Of a stretch of DNA of 7,178 nt, positions 1 through 6,654 are shown in pieces. A program made the position numbers and the translations under genes. Every line of letters begins with the position of its first letter. The first letter of the stretch is position 1. The DNA comes from Verrucomicrobiota bacterium (GTDB lineage Bacteria; Verrucomicrobiota; Verrucomicrobiia; Opitutales; UBA953), in contig RFQN01000069.1 of assembly GCA_009924965.1 (NCBI GenBank), forward strand, positions 1-7,178, read 5' to 3'. Under the pieces are notes generated by a model that saw only the letters and a program-made list of their open reading frames with translations, did not search any database and had not been told where the DNA came from.

Positions 1-2531
1 GCCGTGCCGGCGAGCGTGAAGTTGCCCGTGACGTTGAAGGTGCCCGGGGAATAACCCGGAGCCAAGGTCGCACCGGTTCCGACGGTGAGGTTGCCGCCTA
101 CATTGGCGGAACCGGTCAACTTGGAACTGTTGCTGACGCCGAGGTCGCCGGCGATCGAGAGGAGCGCGCCGCCCGAGGTGCCGAGCTGCAGGATGGTGCC
201 ACCGGCGACGGAGACGTTGCCGGAAACATTCCCCAGCACTTTCAGAAGCGAGGCGTCGCCGACGTTGGCCGTGGTGACGGCGAGGTTGCCGGTATTCGTG
301 GTACCAGCGCCCGAAAGCAGGGTGCCGCCGGTCGCACCGACGCTCAGGGCCAAGGTGCCACCAGAGAGGGTGACCGCGCGGCCGACACCAGCGGAGTCAG
401 GCAAGATGATGCCCGGACCGGTGGGATTCAGGAGATCCTGCTGCAAGGTGACCAGGAGCGTGCCTTCATGGACGTCATACGACGAGAAGACGTCGCCCTT
501 CAGCGAAGACGTCACCCCGCTCGTGAGGTCAAGCGTGCCTCCGCCGATCTTGACCATCTGGGCCGCGCCCGCGGCGCCGGTCAAGTTGCCGTTATAGATG
601 GAGGTGCCGGTGGCGACATACACGCCGAGCTTAGTCACGCCCGTCGTGGCCGTGGCCAAGGTGATGTCCTTCGTGTTGTTGGCGTTGACGCCCAGGTAGC
701 CACCGTCGACCGTGACGGTGCCGACCGGCGTGGCCTGGAGGCTGTTGGCGTAACGGAAGAGACCAGCGCCCTTCACGGTGAAGTTCGCCGTGCCTTCGAG
801 GGTGCCGTTGAAGACGCCATCCTTGGTTTGGGTCAGGGTCAACGTACGGCCAGCACCTAGGGCGCCAATCTGCAGGAAGGAACCCGTTTCGGCGGTGAGG
901 CCGGTGATGGCGGTGATGCCCGAAACGTCGAGGCGGACATTGCTTCCGATATTCGTCGTGGTGACGGAGGGCTGCGAGGTGACGGTAACCAGCTTGACGC
1001 CGGCCGTGGCCGCCTGGAGGTCCAAGATGCCGGTGCCGGTGATCTCAGAACCCAGCGTGCGGGCGTTCGCCAAGTTCACGCGGAACGTGGCGTCCGCGGA
1101 CACGTTGGCGGTCAGCATCGGCAAGGTGCCGGCGCGCGTATCGTTGAGGGTGAGGATGCCCTGCTCCACCTTGAAGTCCGGCGTGTTGGCGGTGAGGTTG
1201 ACGTTGCCGAGCACGGCTTCGCCCGCACCGACCTTGACGACCGAGCCCGTGCCCAAGGCGCCGCCGATGCCGGCGATGTTGTTGCTGAAATTGGCCACCA
1301 CCCCCGCGGTCGGGGCGTTGAAGGCGACTTCGGCGCCGGCACCGACGAGGATATCGGCCCCGCGGTAACCTGCTTCCGTACCCACCAAGCGTCCCTCGAC
1401 CACGCCGATCAGGGTGAGCTGATTATCGCCGCCGGTAGGCGAAAGGTCCAAGGTGCCCAGGCCGATCTTGGCGATGGTGGCGTCCGTGACGCCCGCCACG
1501 CGCGTGAAGCGGCCGGCGAAGCTGTTGGTCGCACCCGTGTCGATCGGCAAGGTGATGAGGACGCCATTGACGCCGTAGGCGATGCGCGTCGTGGCTTCGC
1601 CCGTGAGGTTGCGGAAGGTCTGGGCCGCCGTGACGTCGAGGACAGACGTGCCGCGCAGATCGATGGCGGCAATGGAGTCGGTCACATTAGCGCCACCGAA
1701 GAGGTTTGCCGAAGCCAGGACCGTCGTGCCCGCGTCGGACCGGTACGTCCCGCTGAAGGCCGTCGTCGCCGTGCCCAGCGTCAGCGAGGCGGCGCCTTGC
1801 TTGACGATCGTGCCGGCGCCCGCGAAGACCCCCGTCGCGGTGAGGTTGGTGGTGACGTTCAGCTTGGCCGTCGCGCCCGCGGCGACCGTGATGTTGCCGC
1901 TCGTCGCGCCCGCCCAGCCGTTCTGGGCAAGCAGCGTGCCGGTGAGGACGTTCGTGCCGCCGGTGTGGGTCAAGGAACCACCGGCCGTCAGCGTCTTGCC
2001 GGTCGCGGCCTGGATGACGAGCTCGCCGGTGCCGGAAACCAACCCGGAGTAGGTGACATCGGCAGCGGCGTTCAGGACCAAGTGGGCCGGCGTGCCGTTG
2101 AAAGAATTGATGACCGCCGCGCCGTTTGTGGAAAGCGCGTTCATCTCGAGCCAGCCGTTGTTGACGTAGGTCGTGCCGGAGTAAGGCACCTGACCGGCGG
2201 CGAGGTTCGGGCTCAGGATGAGGTAGCCGACGCCGTTCTTGATGAAGTTGCCGGCGCCGAGCACCGGGGTGGTCATCGTGCGCTTCACGGCGGAAGGACC
2301 GGGCACATAGGGGTCGTCCACGGTGACGGCGAGGTAGGCGCCAGCGTCGACGGTGATCGACGAGGCGTTGGCCAGGCTGTTGTAGGCGATGTCGAGCGTG
2401 CCGCCCGTGATCTGGATCTGCCCCGTGAAGCCATTGCTGGTGCCGCGCAGGTTCAGGGTTTCCGTGCCCGCCTTGACCAACTTACCGGTACCGACGAACT
2501 GGCCGTCGAACGAGAGGTTGGTGGCGAAGGA
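1..2531 (-). repeat. C-terminal passenger half: denser beta-strand repeats (residue 1297 onward)
   Basis: After the inserted array the classic consensus returns and is better kept than in the N-terminal half. Cores include GTGKLVKAGTETLNLRGTS (K1316), GAGNFIKNGVGYLILS (K1394), GAGTIVKQGAASLTLGT (K1540), TIAKIGLGTLDLSPTG (K1651), GTGSVVKVGAGEAVLGN (K1729) and AAQMVKIGGGTLDLTSG (K1957). Several are followed by the G-T-(T/L)-x-V strand expected of the family. Two separate pairs (1316/1394 and 1651/1729) are exactly 78 residues apart. The last complete stretch has the GGNLTVGTGATLAPGYSPGT form that usually lies close to the C-terminal end of such passengers. Confidence 0.82.
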
Positions 2532-5500
2532 AATATCGGTCGTCGGCGCGACGTAATTGCCGAGGTTCGTACCCACGGCGACCGAGGTGAGGTAACGGCG
2601 GGTCAGCTCCGACATCTTGATGGAGCCCGCGTAGAGCGCGTTGAGTTCGGCCGCGGTCAGCGGCAGCGACGTGACGTCGACGCTGCGGACCGCGCCCGCG
2701 TAGACCGGGACGGCCGCAAGGTTGGCGGTCAACGGATTGTTGAGCGTGAGGAGCGCGCTGACGGTCGCCGTGCCCGACGGCGTCGCCGTCAAAGCGTTGG
2801 TGAGGCCTACCAGGGCGCCCACCGTCACCGTGCCGGTCGCCTTAGCGGTCAGCGACGCCGAGATGGTGATGGACGTCGGGGTCACGGCTGTGATGAGCGC
2901 GCCGGCGGGGATGCCCGTGCCGGTCAACGACTGGCCGACATAGAGGCCCGTCGTCGCGGTCGTCGTGATGGTGCGCGTGCCGATGGCACCGCCCGTGGCG
3001 AAGAACGACGTGTTCGGCGTGATCGACGCGATCTTGGTGTTGGCGGCGATGCCGGTACCCGAGACGGTTTGGCCGACGGCGAGGCCAGCCGACGACACGG
3101 TGCGGACCGTAGTCGTGCCCGAAGTGCCGCCGTTCATGGTGAAGCTGGTGTTGCCGACGATCGCCGTGATGTAGGAGTTGTCGGCGATGCCCGTGCCCAC
3201 GATGACCTGGCCGACGCCGAGACCAGCCGAAGCCGTGGCGGTGAGCTGGGTCGAATTCTGAAGACCGGTGGTCGGAGTAAAGGTGATGGTCGGCGTGGCG
3301 GCGATGACGCCCGTCGCCGTGGCGGTCAGGGCCTTGCTGATATTGACGGTGCCGGCGCCGATGCCGGTGATGATGGTGCCAGGCTGGATGCCCGTACCAG
3401 TGAGGACTTGCCCAACGGCGAGGCCGGTCGTGGCGGCCGTCGTGATCGTGGTGGCGCCGATCGCACCGCCAGTCGCGGTGAAACTGGCCATGTTGAGGAC
3501 CGGGTTCACCTGGTCGGTCGTGCCGAGGTAGTCGGCGAGCAACGGGTTCGAGCCGGCGAGGTCGAGGGCCATCGAGGCCGCCCGGGCGGGCGTATAGCCA
3601 ATCGTCACGGTCGCGGCGCCGATGTTCAGCGTGGAAGCCGCCGAACCGAAGAGGCCACCGAAGGTCTGGTTGAGGCCGGCGGTGTTGAAGGTACCGGTGC
3701 TGACGAGCACCAAGGCCGAGGTGTTGGGCACCGCGTTGGCCGAACCAGCGGAGAGAGCGCCGCCCGGACGGACGATGGTGGCGCCGTAGTAAGAGTCCTT
3801 GATCGCCCCGGCGGCGGTCGTGCCGACGAGCGTGAAGGCCGCCGTGCCTTGTTTGATGAAGCTGCCGACGCCCGTGATCGAACCCTGGAAGTTGGCGGTC
3901 GTGCTGTTCTGCTCGAGCGTGATGTCGCCGCGGCCAAGTTCGATGCGGGACAGGAGGTCGCCGCTGAGGTTGCGCACGAGCTGGTTGGTGTCGCCGAACT
4001 TCAGCACCGTTTCGCGCGTGTTGCCGGAGTCGAGCGTGATGGAGCTGGCGTTCACGAACGTGTTGTTCGCGCCGCCGGAGAAGGACAAGTTGACGCCGTC
4101 GTTGACGACGATGTTGCCGTAGAAGTTCGTCTGCCCGTTGACGATGTCCACCTGGCCCGGGTCGCGGCCCGGGTTGACCTCGATCTTGGCGCCGCTGCCG
4201 TTGTCGATCGTCGCCGAGGCCAGCAGCTTAAGCGTGGAGCCGGCGGAGCCGGAAAGGTTCGCCGACAACGTGCCCGCGTTGTTCTGGAGGATGGCGAAGG
4301 TGCCGCCGTCGCCGATGAAGACGTCCTTCTGGCCGAGGCCTTGGACGTTGGCGATGAACGTGCCGCCCTGAACCTCCGTGTAGTCGTAGGAGCCGTTCTG
4401 CAGGAGGAAGACGAGCGTGCCGCCGCCGGTCTTGATGATGCGGCCGCCCGCGACGCCCGTGGTCAAGTCGGCGCCATAGACGCTGCCGTTGTAGTAACCA
4501 TCGCGACCCGTCGCGTCCTGGTTGATGGTCAGGGTGTTGCCGTTAAGGTAAAGGTTGGAGCCATAGCCCGTGCCGGCGATGACGAGTTCGCCCTTGTTGT
4601 TGACGTCGGCGGCGGTGCGCACGGCGTCGGCGGCGGTGAAGATCTCGCCCGTGGCCGCGGTGCCGACGTTGGTCGAACCCTTGGACTTGAGGGCGAAGTC
4701 CGCCTGGAAATTCCGGACCGTCTGGTTGCCGACGAGGACAACCTCCGCGCCCGTGCGGCTCACGCCGGTGTACTGGCCAGTGCCGTTGGTCGTAATGGTG
4801 ACGGTGCCGGTGTCGGGGAAGAGCGCCGGGCGATAGTCGACGTGGGGGTCGGCGCCGGTCGGGTTAGACGGCGTTTCTTGGTAACGGATGTCGGCGCCGC
4901 GGCGGGACAAACCGAGGGAGCCTTCGGTCGTCGTGGCGGCGTCGGAGTCGCTGGTGTCTTGCGTGCCGGCGATGTTGAAGGAACTGCTGTTGGCGAAGGT
5001 CAACCCGGTGGCGCTCGCCAAGACCGTACGGCCGCCGCCGGCGACGAAGTCGCCGTTCATGCGGGAATCGTTGAGGACGGTCAGCGTGCCGGCACCGGTC
5101 TTGATCACCTTGCCCGAGCCCGCGAGGATGCCGACGGACCCTTCCACGCCCTGGTCGATGTGGATACCGAGGCGGTAGTTGTCGTCCGGACCGGTCGTGA
5201 CGGTCGTCTGGAACTGGTCGTTGTTGTCGCCCGCCTTGAGGTTGTGGAGGAAGTTAAGGCGCAGCGCGTTCGTGCCCGTGCCGACGTTGACGGGCGTGTT
5301 CGTGAAGCTGACTTCGGCCGAGCCGTTGAGGACGACGGAGGACACGCCGGTCATGCGCTTGGCGAGGTTATAGCGCAGCGTGGCGGAATCGGCCCCGGCG
5401 GCGATGTTCGCCGTCAGCAACGGGATCTCGTTCTGCGCGCCCACCGTCAGGATGTTGCCGTCCACGGTCGTGCCGAAGTCGTGCCACATGTTGAGGTGAC

Positions 5501-6419
5501 CGCTGACCATGAGGAGGCCGCCGTCGACGCGCATCTGACCCTGGAGGCCGGCGAGGCGTTCGTTATTCGCGCCATCGTTGACGGCGAGGTTAAGCGCCAA
5601 GTCGCGCGGGCGGATGCCGTAGATGGTCGTGTTCGTACGCGAATAGCTGAGCGTCGGGCCGAACGGCGTCTGGACGTAGGAGTAGGGGCGGGTGTCCGCG
5701 GCGTAGCTGAACATGCGGCTGGTATAGCCCTGATACTGCAGGACGGCGCCGCCGGTCTTGTCGATGTTGCCGAGGCCCTTGAACGTGCCGGAAATGGTGG
5801 AAGCAACGAAGCTTTCGAGCTGGATGGTGCTGTTCGCGTTGGTCGCGGTGATCGACCCCCCGAAGCTCGTCGGGTTACGCAGGATCAGGAACGGCTGAGC
5901 CGAGATCGGCCCGGCCACGCCGGCCACGGTGAAGGTCACGTCGCCGATCTGCAGGGTACCGTTCGGGGCGGAGGTATACGGCGCGCTCACCAAGGTCCGC
6001 GCCAAGTCGATGTCCTGGAAGTTGCTGGTGGTCGGCTGGATGCCCGAGGCGAAGGCGCCCGGGAGCAGACGATATCCCGAGGAAGTGAAGCGCAGCGTCT
6101 GGGACTGGCTGGAGATGAGGTTCGAATCGATGAGGATGTCGTTCGTGGCCCCCGCGGCCAACGCCGGGCCCGTGTAGTTGAAGAGCAAGTTCGCGGCGTT
6201 GGTCAAACGGGCGCCGGAAACCGCGATTTGCGGCGTCAAGTTGGTGGCCCGCCAGTAATTATGCGCGGTCGGGGCCGTGTTCCACTTATCCCAAATCCCG
6301 GTGCCGCCATCTCCAGCGGAGCCAATCCAGGTGGCCTGGGTCACGTTTTGCTGGGCCTGGGCGATGCCTGCGGAAGCAAGCATAGCGGCGGCCACCAACA
6401 GAGACTTAGAAATCCGCAT
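1..6419 (-). CDS. Giant secreted autotransporter-associated beta-strand repeat protein, 3' end outside window
   Basis: I read this frame from the ATG at 6419-6417 to position 1 and met no stop, giving 2139 complete codons plus two bases. The protein begins with a clear signal peptide, followed by a WIGSAGDGGTGIWDKW-type opening common in this class. The rest is low-complexity beta-structure with many copies of the pattern G-x-G-x-(I/L/V)-x-K-x-G-x-G-x-L, the hallmark of autotransporter-associated beta-strand repeats (TIGR02601/PF12951 type). Pattern lysines fall near residues 221, 440, 663, 856, 1316, 1394, 1540, 1651, 1729 and 1957. I found no cysteine codon, as is usual for exported beta-helix proteins. 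APGYSPGT at residues 2120-2127 resembles the end of such passengers, so the C-terminal anchor (autotransporter barrel or PEP-CTERM tag) probably lies shortly beyond position 1. The likely role is a surface or matrix adhesin-like structural protein; ligand unknown. The start is supported by the signal peptide directly behind it, although no Shine-Dalgarno sequence is visible. Confidence 0.93.
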   Translation of the reverse strand, partial: MRISKSLLVAAAMLASAGIAQAQQNVTQATWIGSAGDGGTGIWDKWNTAPTAHNYWRATNLTPQIAVSGARLTNAANLLFNYTGPALAAGATNDILIDSNLISSQSQTLRFTSSGYRLLPGAFASGIQPTTSNFQDIDLARTLVSAPYTSAPNGTLQIGDVTFTVAGVAGPISAQPFLILRNPTSFGGSITATNANSTIQLESFVASTISGTFKGLGNIDKTGGAVLQYQGYTSRMFSYAADTRPYSYVQTPFGPTLSYSRTNTTIYGIRPRDLALNLAVNDGANNERLAGLQGQMRVDGGLLMVSGHLNMWHDFGTTVDGNILTVGAQNEIPLLTANIAAGADSATLRYNLAKRMTGVSSVVLNGSAEVSFTNTPVNVGTGTNALRLNFLHNLKAGDNNDQFQTTVTTGPDDNYRLGIHIDQGVEGSVGILAGSGKVIKTGAGTLTVLNDSRMNGDFVAGGGRTVLASATGLTFANSSSFNIAGTQDTSDSDAATTTEGSLGLSRRGADIRYQETPSNPTGADPHVDYRPALFPDTGTVTITTNGTGQYTGVSRTGAEVVLVGNQTVRNFQADFALKSKGSTNVGTAATGEIFTAADAVRTAADVNNKGELVIAGTGYGSNLYLNGNTLTINQDATGRDGYYNGSVYGADLTTGVAGGRIIKTGGGTLVFLLQNGSYDYTEVQGGTFIANVQGLGQKDVFIGDGGTFAILQNNAGTLSANLSGSAGSTLKLLASATIDNGSGAKIEVNPGRDPGQVDIVNGQTNFYGNIVVNDGVNLSFSGGANNTFVNASSITLDSGNTRETVLKFGDTNQLVRNLSGDLLSRIELGRGDITLEQNSTTANFQGSITGVGSFIKQGTAAFTLVGTTAAGAIKDSYYGATIVRPGGALSAGSANAVPNTSALVLVSTGTFNTAGLNQTFGGLFGSAASTLNIGAATVTIGYTPARAASMALDLAGSNPLLADYLGTTDQVNPVLNMASFTATGGAIGATTITTAATTGLAVGQVLTGTGIQPGTIITGIGAGTVNISKALTATATGVIAATPTITFTPTTGLQNSTQLTATASAGLGVGQVIVGTGIADNSYITAIVGNTSFTMNGGTSGTTTVRTVSSAGLAVGQTVSGTGIAANTKIASITPNTSFFATGGAIGTRTITTTATTGLYVGQSLTGTGIPAGALITAVTPTSITISASLTAKATGTVTVGALVGLTNALTATPSGTATVSALLTLNNPLTANLAAVPVYAGAVRSVDVTSLPLTAAELNALYAGSIKMSELTRRYLTSVAVGTNLGNYVAPTTDISFATNLSFDGQFVGTGKLVKAGTETLNLRGTSNGFTGQIQITGGTLDIAYNSLANASSITVDAGAYLAVTVDDPYVPGPSAVKRTMTTPVLGAGNFIKNGVGYLILSPNLAAGQVPYSGTTYVNNGWLEMNALSTNGAAVINSFNGTPAHLVLNAAADVTYSGLVSGTGELVIQAATGKTLTAGGSLTHTGGTNVLTGTLLAQNGWAGATSGNITVAAGATAKLNVTTNLTATGVFAGAGTIVKQGAASLTLGTATTAFSGTYRSDAGTTVLASANLFGGANVTDSIAAIDLRGTSVLDVTAAQTFRNLTGEATTRIAYGVNGVLITLPIDTGATNSFAGRFTRVAGVTDATIAKIGLGTLDLSPTGGDNQLTLIGVVEGRLVGTEAGYRGADILVGAGAEVAFNAPTAGVVANFSNNIAGIGGALGTGSVVKVGAGEAVLGNVNLTANTPDFKVEQGILTLNDTRAGTLPMLTANVSADATFRVNLANARTLGSEITGTGILDLQAATAGVKLVTVTSQPSVTTTNIGSNVRLDVSGITAITGLTAETGSFLQIGALGAGRTLTLTQTKDGVFNGTLEGTANFTVKGAGLFRYANSLQATPVGTVTVDGGYLGVNANNTKDITLATATTGVTKLGVYVATGTSIYNGNLTGAAGAAQMVKIGGGTLDLTSGVTSSLKGDVFSSYDVHEGTLLVTLQQDLLNPTGPGIILPDSAGVGRAVTLSGGTLALSVGATGGTLLSGAGTTNTGNLAVTTANVGDASLLKVLGNVSGNVSVAGGTILQLGTSGGALLSIAGDLGVSNSSKLTGSANVGGNLTVGTGATLAPGYSPGTFNVTGNFTLAGT
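2712..2831 (-). repeat. 20-residue tandem duplication closing the array (residues 1197-1236)
   Basis: Two adjacent 20-residue units, one opening TVTVGALVGLTNALTA and the next TATVSALLTLNNPLTA, match at 10 of 20 positions when laid side by side, including the A-L, L, N and LTA positions. A third, weaker relative is the ISASLTAKATG stretch just before. The 60-bp period suggests local slippage or duplication of the last strand of the preceding unit, followed by divergence. Confidence 0.6.
2712..3482 (-). repeat. Inserted array of GLxVGQxxxGTGI repeats (residues 980-1236)
   Basis: Four units share the core GLxVGQxxxGTGI, with the invariant Gln at residues 1004, 1071, 1117 and 1163. The spacings are 67, 46 and 46 residues (201, 138 and 138 bp). 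Each core is followed by a strand such as ITGIGAGTVNISKALTA or ITAVTPTSITISASLTA. It is preceded by a GGAIGxxTITTxATT-type stretch, almost the same in units 1 and 4. The first interval is longer because of extra sequence around TPTITFTPTTGLQNSTQ. This pattern differs from the surrounding beta-strand repeats. Similar VGQxVxGTGI units occur in assorted bacterial and phage surface proteins, where they are usually undescribed beta modules; that comparison is from memory. The array ends in a degenerate tail. Confidence 0.85.
3495..5789 (-). repeat. N-terminal passenger half: irregular beta-strand repeats (about residues 211-975)
   Basis: The block contains four recognisable cores: GLGNIDKTGGAVLQY near residue 221, GSGKVIKTGAGTLTV near 440, GGRIIKTGGGTLVFL near 663 and GVGSFIKQGTAAFTLVG near 856. 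They are spaced about 190-220 residues apart. Between them are Asn/Thr/Gly-rich strands with none of the sharp motifs, consistent with a long beta-helix in which only some turns keep the consensus. The repeats are visible only at protein level; the DNA copies have diverged. The family is known for surface-exposed or secreted proteins. The exact fold here is inference. Confidence 0.8.
6354..6419 (-). other. Sec signal peptide of the large repeat protein
   Basis: Residues 1-22 (MRISKSLLVAAAMLASAGIA, then QA) have a short basic n-region (R2, K5), a hydrophobic core from L7 to about I19, and an AQA|Q cleavage site with Ala at -3 (A20) and -1 (A22). This is a standard signal peptidase I pattern. 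No lipobox cysteine is present, so it is not a lipoprotein signal. It indicates export through the Sec pathway and fixes the start codon at 6419. Confidence 0.9.
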
Positions 6420-6424
6420 GGTGA

Positions 6425-6451
6425 GGGGTCGGGGTAGGGTTAAAATAGGGG
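6425..6451 (+). other. G-rich tract with four G-runs (possible G-quadruplex)
   Basis: The plus strand shows GGGG (6425-6428), GGGG (6431-6434), GGG (6437-6439) and GGGG (6448-6451), separated by 2, 2 and 8 bases. The strand carrying the G-runs is the template strand for the large gene, and the tract lies directly before its ATG. The last loop slightly exceeds the usual 7-base limit, so quadruplex formation is possible but not certain. It makes the leader of the large gene's mRNA C-rich and almost free of G. Confidence 0.35.
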
Positions 6452-6468
6452 TTAAGGTATCTATTTTA
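6441..6468. repeat. Inverted repeat TAAAATAG / CTATTTTA
   Basis: Perfect 8-base arms at 6441-6448 and 6461-6468 flank a 12-base spacer. The element overlaps the candidate -10 and start-of-transcription area of the large gene and three of the TAGGGTTA boxes. It could be an operator. The AT-rich stem would be weak as an RNA hairpin, and no T-run follows that would make it a terminator. Confidence 0.5.
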
Positions 6469-6484
6469 GGGTTAGGAGTGTCAA
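6456..6484 (-). promoter_or_regulatory. Candidate sigma-70-type promoter for the large gene
   Basis: Reading the minus strand, a perfect TTGACA lies at 6484-6479. A 17-base spacer leads to GATACC at 6461-6456, which matches TATAAT at only three positions. Alternative weak -10 boxes with other spacings (for example TAGATA, spacer 15) overlap it. Transcription from here would begin near 6449 and leave a leader of about 30 bases that is C-rich and has no Shine-Dalgarno sequence before the ATG. The -35 is convincing; the -10 is poor, so the promoter may need an activator or may use other elements. Confidence 0.5.
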
Positions 6485-6500
6485 CCTTTGAACCCCCTAG

Positions 6501-6527
6501 GGTAAAAACCCTATGGCCTGTTTTACC
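6501..6527. repeat. Inverted repeat GGTAAAA / TTTTACC
   Basis: Perfect 7-base arms at 6501-6507 and 6521-6527 are separated by 13 bases. A smaller overlapping palindrome, TAGGGT-AAAA-ACCCTA (6498-6513), shares the left arm. It lies just upstream of the -35 box of the large gene and about 130 bases before the divergent thiE-like start, so it could be an operator for either gene. It does not resemble a rho-independent terminator, and a terminator would not be expected between divergent genes. Confidence 0.4.
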
Positions 6528-6654
6528 TTACGCTCCCCCGCCCTACGCTTAGCGCCCGAACAGGCTGCGATCGGCGAAAGGGTCCGCGGATTTGCGGTTG
6601 GCTTTTTCCTCCGCGCCCTTGGCCAGCGCATACCCCCCCAGGGCGGCTGAACCT
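6528..6654. other. Intergenic stretch before the thiE-like gene, nothing firm recognised
   Basis: This GC-rich stretch lies upstream of the plus-strand gene. I see no convincing -35/-10 pair facing right and no strong Shine-Dalgarno; the nearest purine-rich run before the ATG is AGGGCGG at 6640-6646. A minus-strand open frame crosses it and ends with TAA at 6551-6549 (tail SADPFADRSLFGR). It has no credible independent start, so it is not annotated as a gene. Confidence 0.4.

Larger units (their letters stand above)
6435..6513. promoter_or_regulatory. Helically phased TAGGGTTA boxes upstream of the large gene
   Basis: On the plus strand, TAGGGTTA occurs at 6435-6442, TAGGGGTTA at 6446-6454, TAGGGTTA at 6467-6474 and TAGGGTAA at 6498-6505. 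The starts are 11, 21 and 31 bp apart, close to one, two and three turns of B-DNA. A relative in opposite orientation, AAACCCTA, lies at 6506-6513. Relative to the candidate promoter, two boxes lie around the expected start of transcription, one lies in the -35/-10 spacer and one lies upstream of -35. The spacing suggests binding of a regulator to one face of the helix. No known regulator is recognised. Confidence 0.45.

Noticed and set aside
468..860. Plus-strand open frame of 130 codons
   Set aside because: It lies in the same mirrored register as the 1797-6437 shadow and is stopped only because the real gene has a CTA leucine codon at 860-858. It has no independent coding evidence.
2722..3531. 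Three short plus-strand open frames (2722-2943, 2965-3174, 3268-3531) rich in Val/Pro/Ala
   Set aside because: They are antisense shadows of the repetitive GLxVGQxxxGTGI array; their similarity to one another simply reflects that array.
1..6419. Possible CRISPR array or DNA satellite from the recurring GCCGGTGCCG-like words
   Set aside because: The words recur irregularly and follow Gly-Thr-Gly codons. There are no constant repeats with unique spacers.
1797..6437. Plus-strand open frame of 1546 codons that looks like the largest gene
   Set aside because: It is the codon-by-codon mirror of the minus-strand repeat gene. Its product is an Arg/Gly/Asp/Val-rich string with no domain and no signal peptide, while the minus frame has a signal peptide and recognised family repeats.
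6498..6527. Possible rho-independent terminator in the intergenic region
   Set aside because: Stems are short and AT-rich, no proper T-run follows a GC-rich stem, and both flanking genes point away from this site.
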